Assembly: GCF_000424585.1 (NCBI RefSeq)
Contig: NZ_AUKE01000012.1
Location: 1 to 64,000, forward strand
Reading direction: 5' to 3'
DNA: 64,000 bases
Source of the DNA: Butyrivibrio sp. MC2013
GTDB lineage: Bacteria; Bacillota; Clostridia; Lachnospirales; Lachnospiraceae
In this document: in pieces, positions 53,692 through 62,179 of the stretch
How positions within the stretch are numbered: the first letter of the stretch is position 1
Layout: every line of letters begins with the position of its first letter
Program-made: the position numbers and the translations under genes
The notes under the pieces: generated by a model
Told to the model about the DNA's origin: nothing
Seen by the model: the letters and a program-made list of their open reading frames with translations, nothing else
The model's database searches: none

Positions 53692-56088
53692 TTATTTCCT
53701 GCTTTCGTTTTTGTGTGTGTATTCGGACAGATATAGCTGTCCAAGGGCCAGTCCCCCATCTCCCGGAGGGACCAGATTGTTTCCAAATACTATAAATCCC
53801 TTCTCTTCCATGGACCTTCTTAGGCTTCCAAATAGTATCCTGTTGGCAAAGCTTCCGCCGGATAACAGGGCTATATGACTTTCGCCCTCAGTATTGGGGA
53901 CGGGCAAAAAGGGTTCGTCCTTTATCATTTGTGATATTTTAAGGCTTGCCTTGGATAAAGCCAGGTGCATGGCAAGTGCTATATCATCTGCATTATATCC
54001 CTTTATAAGAAGCTTTGCTATATCAGCAATGAGCGCAGAGCCATCTATGTATAATAACTTGTCAGATGATATTATCCTGGCTTCCAAAAGGCTCTCTGTC
54101 TGATCACCCCTGCGGGAGTTTAAAGCTCTATTTGCAGCTATCTCCAGCTTCACCGGGCATTCTCCTTCGTAGCTGTTATAGGCAGCTATTCCTAAAAGAG
54201 CTGCTGCGGCGTCAAACAAGCGGCCCATGGAGCTTGTCACAAAGCATGATATATTGCTGGTTATAGCTGACTCTATAAGACCAATGTTTGCTATCTTTCC
54301 CCGGCTAACTGCATCAAACAGAGATTTATCAATATAGCCTCTTTCTCTGGCATCTATAAGATAAGCCGCAAGAGGCAAAGATGCATCTTTGGAGGCGTTG
54401 TCCCCTCCTGTCATGACAAGGGGATAAAGCGAGGCTCTCTTGACATGATCAACAAGGCGTCCTTCTTCATCAACATATAACTCCCAGAATTCACTGCCCC
54501 ATATATTCCCATCATCTCCGTAGCCTGTGCCGTCAAAGCTAAGGCCTATGATATTACCTCTAAGGTGCTTTTCAGCAATGACTGATGCTGTATGAGCCAG
54601 GTGATGCTGGACCTTGGTAATACTCTTGAAGTTTTCTGTAGCATGACGTGAACTCACATAGAGCGGATGCTTGTCGCAAACTGCCTTTTGGGGATATATA
54701 TCCAGGATGGCAGACATATGCTCTATGCCTTTAAGCTTGGATTCATAGGCTCTGATATCGTCCTGGTCTGAATAGTGCGCAGACAGATATGCGCTGTCTC
54801 CCCGTGCAAGTGCAAAAACAGATTTAAGATCCCCGCCCTCTGCGATTGTATCCTCTTTAAGAGCAAAGGGCAGCTTTATGGGCAGAGGTACCAGTCCTCT
54901 TGCTCTACGAAGTATCTGTACCTGGCCATTGTTGATCTGGTAAATTGAATCATCCAGGGGGGTCATGATCTTTCGTTCATGACTGAGCATAAAGGATATG
55001 CAGTCTTCCAGCAAAGGACGCATTTCATCGGGATCAGTAATTATGGGCTCACCTCCCCTGTTGCCACTGGTCATGACAAGGGGGCCGGTTTCCATTGTGA
55101 GAAGTATCTGCAGGGGATTACAGGGAAGCATGGCTCCAATCCTGTCGCTGCCTGCAGTTATTTCAAAGGGCCATGCAGGAGCGTCCTCTCTCTTGGCCAG
55201 AAGGACAATGGGCCTTGCGTCAGATAAGAGGAGCGCTTCTTCAGCTTCTGACACGCTACAGAAGCGCCTGATGCTGTCCATATCAGGAAATAATACTGCA
55301 AAAGGCTTACCTTCTCTGTGCTTCCATTCTCTAAGGTGAAGGGCAGCGCTCCTGCTTTTTGGGTCAAAAGCAAAATGAAAGCCGCCTATATCAAGAATGG
55401 CGCCTATCATACCTTTTTTCAGGTATTCTATCGCTTTTCGAAGAGCTTCATCCCCCTCAAGGTGCTCTTGATCCTTCTTTGTCTCAAATATAAGCTGAGG
55501 GCCACAGCTGTGGCAGGAAATAGTCTGAGCATGGCGCCGTATAGATCCCCTGGCCTTGTATTCTACGGCACATTCAGGACACATGGGGAAAATATCCATA
55601 CTGGTGCTATCTCTGTCATAGGGGACAGAATGCATAATAGAATATCTGGGGCCGCAGGAAACGCAGCTTATAAAAGGATACCTGTACCTTCTGTTAGCAG
55701 GATCCAATAGTTCCCTTTTGCAATTATCACAAACAGGTAGATCCGGGGGCAGGATCCGTTGCTCCCCTCGACTACCGCTGCTCTCTATGATAACGAACCT
55801 GTCTGTATTTGTGACATTTGAAATCTTTAACAGCTGATGTTCTATGGAGGTAACGATGGCTCCCGGAGGCGGAGAGTTTTTGATCCTGCTTTCAAACACG
55901 CAAAGTAAGTCCGCACTGCCAAGGGCATCGATTATCACGATGCCTCCGGCATTGCGGACTGTACCTTTGATATCAAGTTCTTCTGCTGTTTCAGCAACAA
56001 AGGGCCTAAAGCCTACACCCTGTACCAGGCCGTATACTGTGATACGCCATACCTCGGGATTTTTCACCTTTGTACCTCTTGTAGTCAC
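53692..56088 (-). CDS. hypF: Carbamoyltransferase HypF
   Basis: A 798-residue enzyme that turns carbamoyl phosphate and ATP into the carbamoyl group placed on HypE. Domains in order: an acylphosphatase-like domain (VYGLVQGVGFRPF), two zinc fingers (CDNCKREL with CVSCGPRYS; CPECAVEY with CHSCGPQL), a YrdC-like domain (KGMIGAILDIGGFHFA, KHREGKPFAVL), and a Kae1-like domain with metal ligands in VQHHLAHTASV and SFDGTGYGDDG. The length is usual. It begins 10 bases after echF, so it is in the hydrogenase operon. Confidence 0.97.
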   Translation of the reverse strand: MTTRGTKVKNPEVWRITVYGLVQGVGFRPFVAETAEELDIKGTVRNAGGIVIIDALGSADLLCVFESRIKNSPPPGAIVTSIEHQLLKISNVTNTDRFVIIESSGSRGEQRILPPDLPVCDNCKRELLDPANRRYRYPFISCVSCGPRYSIMHSVPYDRDSTSMDIFPMCPECAVEYKARGSIRRHAQTISCHSCGPQLIFETKKDQEHLEGDEALRKAIEYLKKGMIGAILDIGGFHFAFDPKSRSAALHLREWKHREGKPFAVLFPDMDSIRRFCSVSEAEEALLLSDARPIVLLAKREDAPAWPFEITAGSDRIGAMLPCNPLQILLTMETGPLVMTSGNRGGEPIITDPDEMRPLLEDCISFMLSHERKIMTPLDDSIYQINNGQVQILRRARGLVPLPIKLPFALKEDTIAEGGDLKSVFALARGDSAYLSAHYSDQDDIRAYESKLKGIEHMSAILDIYPQKAVCDKHPLYVSSRHATENFKSITKVQHHLAHTASVIAEKHLRGNIIGLSFDGTGYGDDGNIWGSEFWELYVDEEGRLVDHVKRASLYPLVMTGGDNASKDASLPLAAYLIDARERGYIDKSLFDAVSRGKIANIGLIESAITSNISCFVTSSMGRLFDAAAALLGIAAYNSYEGECPVKLEIAANRALNSRRGDQTESLLEARIISSDKLLYIDGSALIADIAKLLIKGYNADDIALAMHLALSKASLKISQMIKDEPFLPVPNTEGESHIALLSGGSFANRILFGSLRRSMEEKGFIVFGNNLVPPGDGGLALGQLYLSEYTHKNESRK

Positions 56089-56098
56089 TGTTTACAGT

Positions 56099-56503
56099 TT
56101 ATTTGCCATCGCCTGCATTGGTAGCTGCAGCATTTGCTGCAGGAGCAGCGGGCTTTTCTTCTTCCGGCGGTCTGTCATAGTGCTCTATGCTCTTCTCCGG
56201 TCCCGGAGTCTGATAGCCGGGAGCCATATGAAGGCATTTCTTGGGGCACTTGAGAGTGCAGTAACCGCACTGGATACAATCATATCTGTTTATTTCCCAT
56301 GTTCTGGCAGCTCTGTCTACCTTAATGGCGCCTGAAGGGCAATTGAGGGCACATATGGTGCAGGAGATACACTTTTCAATCTCGATCACTACGTGACCGC
56401 GACTTCCTTCAGGATACACAGCCGGTTCAGCAGGATACTTGGTAGTAACAGGCTTCTTAAACAGGTTGCTCAGCATGGTGGTCTTAAATGTCATAAATCC
56501 CAT
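56099..56503 (-). CDS. echF: Ech hydrogenase subunit EchF, 2x[4Fe-4S] ferredoxin-like
   Basis: A 134-residue electron-transfer subunit related to NuoI. Two cluster motifs are visible, CISCTICALNCP and CIQCGYCTLKCP, followed by an Ala/Pro/Glu-rich tail that is probably disordered. It passes electrons from soluble ferredoxin toward EchC. AAGGAG lies 9 bases before the ATG. It is the last ech gene and is followed directly by hypF. Confidence 0.95.
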   Translation of the reverse strand: MGFMTFKTTMLSNLFKKPVTTKYPAEPAVYPEGSRGHVVIEIEKCISCTICALNCPSGAIKVDRAARTWEINRYDCIQCGYCTLKCPKKCLHMAPGYQTPGPEKSIEHYDRPPEEEKPAAPAANAAATNAGDGK

Positions 56504-56530
56504 GATCTAAATCTCCTTATTGATCTATAA

Positions 56531-57610
56531 TCAGCGTTCTGTACAGGAAATACAAGGATCAATGCTGACAACCAGAGGACCTACATCTGCATAATCAGCG
56601 CCCTTTAAGGTCTCACACAGAGGCGGTATATTGGCAAATGTAGGAGTTCGGATCCTCATACGATCCAGGATCTTGGTGCCGTTACCTTTGACATAATATA
56701 CAGCTTCTCCTCTGGGCTGTTCTATACGCATGAAATATTCACCCTTGGGGAATCCGATAGCCTTGGCTTCCAGCTCACCTTCAGGGATCTTATCAATAGC
56801 CTGTCTGATAAGATCGATACTCTGGTAGAGCTCTCTGATACGAACGTCCAGTCTTGCATAGCAGTCGCCGTCATTTGAGATAACAGGCTCAAAATCAAGC
56901 TCACCATATGCTGCATAGCCTGTAGTCCTAAGGTCAGCTGTTATTCCGCTGGCTCTTGCGAAGGGACCTACAGCGCCAAGATCATGAGCCTCTTCTTTGG
57001 TCAAAAGGCCGATGCCCTTTGATCTTGTCTGTACTGAATAATCTCCCAGGAAGGTCTTCTCGATATTTTTGACCTCCTTTTCAACGATCAGTATCTGGTC
57101 TTTGATATATGCAAGCTTATCTGCAGGAATATCTCTTATTACTCCTCCAACTTTATTAACAGAGAAGATAAGTCTACTTCCACAGGTCAGCTCATGGAGA
57201 TCCAGGATTCTCTCTCGGATCCTCCATGATTCATAGAAAAGGCTTTCAAATCCAAAAGCGTCTGCTGCAAGACCCAGCCAAAGAAGGTGGGAATGCATTC
57301 TGCCCAGCTCGGCCCAGATTGTACGCAGATATCTTGCTCTTGCAGGTACTTCTATATTCATTACATGTTCAATAGCTTCCACATATCCCAGGCCATGTCC
57401 GAAGGAGCAGATACCACAGGTTCTCTCTGCGATATATACCATTTCGTTAAAGTCTTTTTTCTCTACCAGTCCCTCAAGACCTCTGTGAATGAAGCCTATA
57501 TTAGGAATAGCTTCACTGATTATCTCGTCTTCTATTACAAGGTCAAGATGGATAGGTTCGGGAAGGACCGGATGCTGAGGTCCGAAAGGAACTACACTCT
57601 TCTTACCCAT
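56531..57610 (-). CDS. echE: Ech hydrogenase large subunit EchE (NiFe site)
   Basis: A 359-residue catalytic subunit, group 4 [NiFe]-hydrogenase, related to NuoD. NiFe ligands are Cys65 and Cys68 (ERTCGICSFGHG) and Cys353 and Cys356 (DPCISCTER). The protein ends three residues after the last Cys, so there is no C-terminal extension for an endopeptidase to remove, as in many Ech-type enzymes. Its start overlaps the echD stop by one base. Maturation needs the HypA and HypC-F proteins encoded around it. Confidence 0.97.
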   Translation of the reverse strand: MGKKSVVPFGPQHPVLPEPIHLDLVIEDEIISEAIPNIGFIHRGLEGLVEKKDFNEMVYIAERTCGICSFGHGLGYVEAIEHVMNIEVPARARYLRTIWAELGRMHSHLLWLGLAADAFGFESLFYESWRIRERILDLHELTCGSRLIFSVNKVGGVIRDIPADKLAYIKDQILIVEKEVKNIEKTFLGDYSVQTRSKGIGLLTKEEAHDLGAVGPFARASGITADLRTTGYAAYGELDFEPVISNDGDCYARLDVRIRELYQSIDLIRQAIDKIPEGELEAKAIGFPKGEYFMRIEQPRGEAVYYVKGNGTKILDRMRIRTPTFANIPPLCETLKGADYADVGPLVVSIDPCISCTER

Positions 57611-58086
57611 TAGTTGTTCCCTCCTTTGTTTTCTTCTTCGGTTTGAGCTTCGGGAGCGGGCTCTGCGGCAGCTTCTGCACGCTTTTTAGCTTCCGCTTCT
57701 TCCTGAGCCTTCTTTTCCAAAGCGCCTTCCGGAAGCATGGGAGCTTCCTTCTCTATGCGATAAAACTTACCATGGAAGTCCAGATCGATCATCTCTACGT
57801 TTACATCATAGAGCTCTGCGATCTCGTTCTCATAGAAGATAGCATAGGGATAGATCTTGCATATACTGGGCACTTCCTCGTAGAGGTCGATCACTACGCG
57901 CAGTACTGTGTACTGGAAGCTCTCATCATCTGCAAAAGAATAACTCAGCTCATACTTTTCATTGATATAGGAAACACAGATTTGTGACAAGCGAAGACCG
58001 GCTTCCTTCTTTTTCATGACTTCAAAGAGGAGCTTATCCAGGGCTATTGTTTCCTGAATAGGTTCAGGATTTAATACCTTACACAT
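57610..58086 (-). CDS. echD: Ech hydrogenase subunit EchD (NuoC-like)
   Basis: A 158-residue peripheral subunit related to NuoC (PYAIFYENEIAELYDVNVEMIDLDFHGKFYRI is the conserved region), with an Ala/Glu/Lys-rich acidic tail from residue about 125. The start at 58086 (MCKVLNPEP) overlaps the end of echC by 8 bases; the longer open frame to 58128 would overlap it more and lacks a better ribosome site. Confidence 0.92.
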   Translation of the reverse strand: MCKVLNPEPIQETIALDKLLFEVMKKKEAGLRLSQICVSYINEKYELSYSFADDESFQYTVLRVVIDLYEEVPSICKIYPYAIFYENEIAELYDVNVEMIDLDFHGKFYRIEKEAPMLPEGALEKKAQEEAEAKKRAEAAAEPAPEAQTEEENKGGNN

Positions 58087-58537
58087 TTGCAGCTCCTTTC
58101 TGACTGCGCATAAGCGCATCATGTTCATCAGACCTCTGCTGGAAGAGCTCTCTGGCCTGGATGATACCGTCGATTATGGACTGGGGCCTTGCTGCACATC
58201 CCGGAACATAGATATCTACAGGAATTACCTTGTCAGCTCCGCCCAAGATATTGTAGGTCTCCTTAAACACGCCGCCTGTGCATGCGCATATACCTACTGC
58301 TACAACCACCTTGGGTCTGGGCATCTGATCATAGAGCTGCTTTACAACAGGAGCATTCTGAGTATTGATACCTCCGGTTATCAGAAGGATATCAGCCTGC
58401 ATGGGGTCTCCTGTGTTCTCTACGCCCAGTCTCTCTGCGTCATATACAGGAGTCAGACTTGCCAGTACTTCTATATCACATCCGTTACAGCTCGATCCGT
58501 CATAATGGAGGAGCCACGGGGATCTCTTAATATTCAT
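58079..58537 (-). CDS. echC: Ech hydrogenase small subunit EchC (NuoB-like)
   Basis: A 152-residue subunit carrying the proximal [4Fe-4S] cluster next to the NiFe site. Cluster ligands are Cys17 and Cys20 (SSCNGCDIEV), a Cys in VGICACTGGVF and one in VPGCAARP, the NuoB pattern. It delivers electrons to EchE. It lies 45 bases after echB with AGGAAG upstream of the ATG. Confidence 0.96.
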   Translation of the reverse strand: MNIKRSPWLLHYDGSSCNGCDIEVLASLTPVYDAERLGVENTGDPMQADILLITGGINTQNAPVVKQLYDQMPRPKVVVAVGICACTGGVFKETYNILGGADKVIPVDIYVPGCAARPQSIIDGIIQARELFQQRSDEHDALMRSQKGAANV

Positions 58538-58582
58538 GGATTAACTTCCTTTCCTCTAATCCGGTATTGTTACCGGGCATCG

Positions 58583-59446
58583 TTAACGGATCAGCATAAG
58601 TGCCATGAGGTTAACGCCTCCGGCAAGTAATGTTACTATCCAGCTGAGCTTTAGCATATCCTGCCACTTCATACGAGCTGAAGTGTTGTCGATGAGGATC
58701 TCCAGGAAATAGGTGAGTAAGATCACGATAACTGCTGCAAGCCAGCTCCATGGATTCTTGTTAACGATAAATAGTGCCTCAACACCCAGCATCAGGATGA
58801 TCTCGTACCATTCAGTGATCTGGAAGAAGGCCAGATTCTTGGCACCCATTTCTGTTGTGATACCCTTGACAAGCTCCTGGTGAGGATGATGGGACTGAGC
58901 GCTGTCAAAGGGAGATTTTCTCATCTTGATGGTCAGTACAAATACAAAAGCAATGAAGAAGCCGGGCATCTTAACGATGGCACTCACATCTGAGTTCATG
59001 ATCCCATGTACATCAAAAGTACCTGTTGTGAGATAAAAACCCACAGCGGCAAGCAGTACAGCAGGTTCATATGCCATATCCTGTACCAGCTCTCTGAGGG
59101 CACCCATAGTACTCATAGGTGATCCTGAGATAACTGCTGAGAAATAAAGGAATACAGCAGATGTGGACAGGACAAAGAGGACCATGAGAAGGTCAGTTCC
59201 TGCAAAGAACATACAGCCTGTCATAACGGTAAGGAGCAGATATGACAAAAGCAGGAAGTTCTGTGATTTCTCAACTACGATCACCTGCTTCTTCCAAAGC
59301 TTGATCACATCATATATAGGCTGTAATATCGGAGGGCCAACACGGCGCTGCATCCTGGCGGATATTTTTCTGTCAAAGCCTTCCATGATCGCTCCGCACA
59401 GAGGGGCCAGGAGGAGATAACACATCATAGGTATAAGTTGATTCAT
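58583..59446 (-). CDS. echB: Ech hydrogenase membrane subunit EchB (NuoH-like)
   Basis: A 287-residue membrane protein of about eight helices, related to NuoH. The conserved cytoplasmic loop is RRVGPPILQPIYDVIKLWKK, and the acidic stretch SPFDSAQSHHPHQELVKGITTE is the quinone-chamber equivalent. It links the catalytic part to the ion-pumping EchA. The ATG at 59446 overlaps the echA stop (ATGA), with GGAGG 9 bases upstream. Confidence 0.96.
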   Translation of the reverse strand: MNQLIPMMCYLLLAPLCGAIMEGFDRKISARMQRRVGPPILQPIYDVIKLWKKQVIVVEKSQNFLLLSYLLLTVMTGCMFFAGTDLLMVLFVLSTSAVFLYFSAVISGSPMSTMGALRELVQDMAYEPAVLLAAVGFYLTTGTFDVHGIMNSDVSAIVKMPGFFIAFVFVLTIKMRKSPFDSAQSHHPHQELVKGITTEMGAKNLAFFQITEWYEIILMLGVEALFIVNKNPWSWLAAVIVILLTYFLEILIDNTSARMKWQDMLKLSWIVTLLAGGVNLMALMLIR

Positions 59447-61377
59447 ATCATTCCACCTCCCAGAGCTGAAGCAATTATCATACACATCATAATAATGATA
59501 ACCGCGGTTGTAATGGCAATGCTGGGGTTCATCAGCTTTCTCTGTCCGCAGATATCCTTAAAGTAGAGATTAGCAAGTACCAGCTCTTTTTCTGCACCCA
59601 TAGATCCCATAAATGCATCATTTTTGCCGGTATTGATACCATTCATATAAGAGAGCTTCTTATTGGTCTTGACGTTCTTCTCATAAATATATGCAAGGAA
59701 AGGAACCGCAAAGAAGAAGCATATCAGGATTATCAGGATGTAAAGAACATTATTGCTGATAACCTGGTTGGACTCAGAGAACATCTCCATAAGGAGAGGC
59801 TCTACATATACGGATGATAAAAACGGGAACAGAATGCAAAGTGCCAGCATCAGTACCGCGTGTATGGAAAGAGATATCATCTCGTTCTTCTTGGTTATAT
59901 CCCTTACAGGAGGACGATTGGTATGAGCAATGAGCTTGCCCAGCCACTTGGTCCAATAAAAGGATGTTGTAGCAGAACCAAAGCAAATGAAGAATACAAG
60001 GATTATATTATTCTCATCAACTGATGCCTTAAGAGCTGCCCACTTGGAGATCAGCATACCAAAGGGTGCCAGGAACATACCGCATATTCCGATGAACATG
60101 AAGAGTGCCAGTACAGGCAGTCTGTAAAGGAGGCCATGCATCTCTTCTACGTCCCTGCTGTGAAGTGAGTTTTCTGTTGCACCTATATCCTGGAAAAGAA
60201 GGGACTTGGATACAGCGTGGAATATCATCAAAAAGCATCCTGCCCAAATTGTCTCAGGCCTTCCAACGCCGGCGCAGGCTACCATAAGTCCCAGATTGGA
60301 GATAGTAGACATGGCCAGTACTTTCTTGCCGTCGCTCTGAGCAATGGCCATGATAGAAGCTGACAGGAATGTAAAGCCTCCAATAAAGGAGATCATGGTA
60401 CCTGTCATATTACCGGACATCGCAGGAGCAAGGCGGAAAAGAACGTAAATACCTGCTTTTACCATGGTCGCTGAGTGGAGAAGTGCTGATGAAGGTGTAG
60501 GTGCCACCATCGCTCCAAGGAGCCATTTAGAAAAGGGAAGCTGAGCAGCCTTGGTAAGGGCAGCAAAAGCAATAAGAGCGATAGCTACCTGTACAGAAGC
60601 AGGAGCCTGTCCTGTTCCCTGCTCAACTAATACGCTAAGTGAAGCGGTTCCCTGATCAAGGGCAAAATATACTATTCCCACGCAAAGAGCACAGCCGCCA
60701 AGCAGGTTCATCCATAAAGCCCTGAAAGAGTTGTGGATAGCTTCCTCCTGCTGGGTATAGCCAATAAGGAGGAATGAACATACGCTGGTGGTCTCCCAGA
60801 AGAGATCGATCCAGAGAAGGCTGTCTGAAAGGACAAAGCCAAACATAGCTCCAAGGAAGATAAAGAGTATCATGAAGAAATAGTATCTTCTGTCAGGAAT
60901 CTCAGTGTGATAGTGCTGATATCCATGCATATATCCTACAGCATAGATCACAATAAGGCTGCCGATGATACCGATGATGATACACATGAGAATGGAGAGA
61001 TGGTCAACCTTTATATGGCTGATAGCATCAAGCTCCGGGCCTTCCAGCTCAAGCCATGCAATGACGGCTGTAGGCACAATAGACAGGAGACTGACCCAGG
61101 GACGGTTGTATTTGAAGCTAAGGAAAGTTACAACCAACATAAGGAGGATCTCAGCCCCTAATATAAAATGATCTACCAGCTCGGTCTCAACATAAAACTC
61201 GGCCGGCGCAAAACCGTTCATGCCCCAATGAACAGTAAGTACTCCAGTCATAAGCATAATGATGACCGCGCTGACGTAAGCTACTGCATTCCTTATCTTA
61301 TTGATCCTGATACAGAACATGAGTACAGAAACAACAAGTGGAAAGCATATCAGAAACGGTATTTCCCACATATCCAT
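59443..61377 (-). CDS. echA: Ech hydrogenase ion-translocating subunit EchA (NuoL-like)
   Basis: A 644-residue antiporter-like subunit with about 16 membrane helices, related to NuoL and MrpA. Conserved charged positions are visible in LFWETTSVCSFLLIGY (helix Glu), LTKAAQLPFSKWLLGAMVAPTP and SALLHSATMVKAGIYVLFRL (helix Lys and His). It moves H+ or Na+ outward as ferredoxin electrons reduce protons. It is the first gene of the operon; AAGGAG stands 8 bases before the ATG. Confidence 0.97.
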   Translation of the reverse strand: MDMWEIPFLICFPLVVSVLMFCIRINKIRNAVAYVSAVIIMLMTGVLTVHWGMNGFAPAEFYVETELVDHFILGAEILLMLVVTFLSFKYNRPWVSLLSIVPTAVIAWLELEGPELDAISHIKVDHLSILMCIIIGIIGSLIVIYAVGYMHGYQHYHTEIPDRRYYFFMILFIFLGAMFGFVLSDSLLWIDLFWETTSVCSFLLIGYTQQEEAIHNSFRALWMNLLGGCALCVGIVYFALDQGTASLSVLVEQGTGQAPASVQVAIALIAFAALTKAAQLPFSKWLLGAMVAPTPSSALLHSATMVKAGIYVLFRLAPAMSGNMTGTMISFIGGFTFLSASIMAIAQSDGKKVLAMSTISNLGLMVACAGVGRPETIWAGCFLMIFHAVSKSLLFQDIGATENSLHSRDVEEMHGLLYRLPVLALFMFIGICGMFLAPFGMLISKWAALKASVDENNIILVFFICFGSATTSFYWTKWLGKLIAHTNRPPVRDITKKNEMISLSIHAVLMLALCILFPFLSSVYVEPLLMEMFSESNQVISNNVLYILIILICFFFAVPFLAYIYEKNVKTNKKLSYMNGINTGKNDAFMGSMGAEKELVLANLYFKDICGQRKLMNPSIAITTAVIIIMMCMIIASALGGGMI

Positions 61378-61429
61378 TTCAATTGCTCCTTTCCTTTATT
61401 TATTCGCATTTACTAAAGTACACCGTTTT

Positions 61430-61459
61430 TATATATAAATCTAGTTAAAACTTTCACAA
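61430..61459 (-). promoter_or_regulatory. Probable promoter of the ech-hyp operon
   Basis: On the minus strand: -35 TTGTGA (61454-61459) and an AT-rich -10 TATATA, at either 61430-61435 (18-base spacer) or 61432-61437 (16-base spacer), about 55 bases before echA. No operator is evident. Confidence 0.5.
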
Positions 61460-61569
61460 AAACTAATGGAATACAAATGTTTTTTATGCTAAAGTAAGCA
61501 TTAACTGTGGGCAATAACAAATCCGGCCTGTCTGTGGTAGCCTCCATTGCCGGTGAAAAGAGCGGAAAT

Positions 61570-61917
61570 ATGCATGAACTAAGTTACATCACCCGTCTAT
61601 GTAAAATTGCAGAAGCTACTGCCGTAGAGCAGAATGCAAAGTCAGTAGATACTCTGTCCATACAGGTTGGTGAGATGACAGGTCTGATCCCCGAATATCT
61701 TCAGCGTTATTATCCGGGCGTAGTCAAAGGCACCATACTAGATGGCTCAAAGCTTGAAATAGAGTATTTGCCGGTCAAAACAAGGTGCTCTGATTGCGGG
61801 GAGCTATACCATCCCTGCAAGGACAATTCCTATCTCTGCCCTAACTGCTCATCTCCTAAAGGCGAGATTATAAACGGCAGGGAATTCCTCATCAAAAATA
61901 TGATCATTGATGACTAA
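61570..61917 (+). CDS. hypA: Nickel chaperone HypA
   Basis: 115 residues. HypA brings nickel to the hydrogenase large subunit. The start at 61570 gives MHELSYI, with the Ni-binding His2 and Glu3 that the family requires; the open frame to 61507 is ignored for that reason. A zinc site is formed by CSDCG and CPNCSS. It lies on the plus strand, divergent from echA, about 190 bases away. The usual partner hypB is not in the window. Confidence 0.95.
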   Translation: MHELSYITRLCKIAEATAVEQNAKSVDTLSIQVGEMTGLIPEYLQRYYPGVVKGTILDGSKLEIEYLPVKTRCSDCGELYHPCKDNSYLCPNCSSPKGEIINGREFLIKNMIIDD

Positions 61918-62179
61918 TATGCTCATATTCTTTGAGCGGTTTACTGCATAAAAAGATACATCACTCCTTGGTATTTCGGCCAAAAGCATTAATAATTTAC
62001 TATAAGCCGTACGTATTCATACGCTAATACATTTATTATAGCATAACACTCCGTTGTCTTTCTTAAAATACAAGCGCTAATATAAGCTTAAATTCTCTTT
62101 TTTCCGATAAAATAAAGGACATATTTATATTTGATGTCAGAATCTGTTATCTGATCGATGCTATTATGGAGAAAGATTC
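61918..62179. other. AT-rich gap between hypA and the diguanylate cyclase
   Basis: 262 bases with no gene. It is AT-rich and probably holds the promoter of the 62180 gene, but I found no clear -35/-10 pair and no strong hairpin after hypA. Confidence 0.3.

Noticed and set aside
53691..53786. Longer hypC reading frame starting at 53786
   Set aside because: HypC must begin Met-Cys; the ATG at 53690 gives this and follows hypF by one base.
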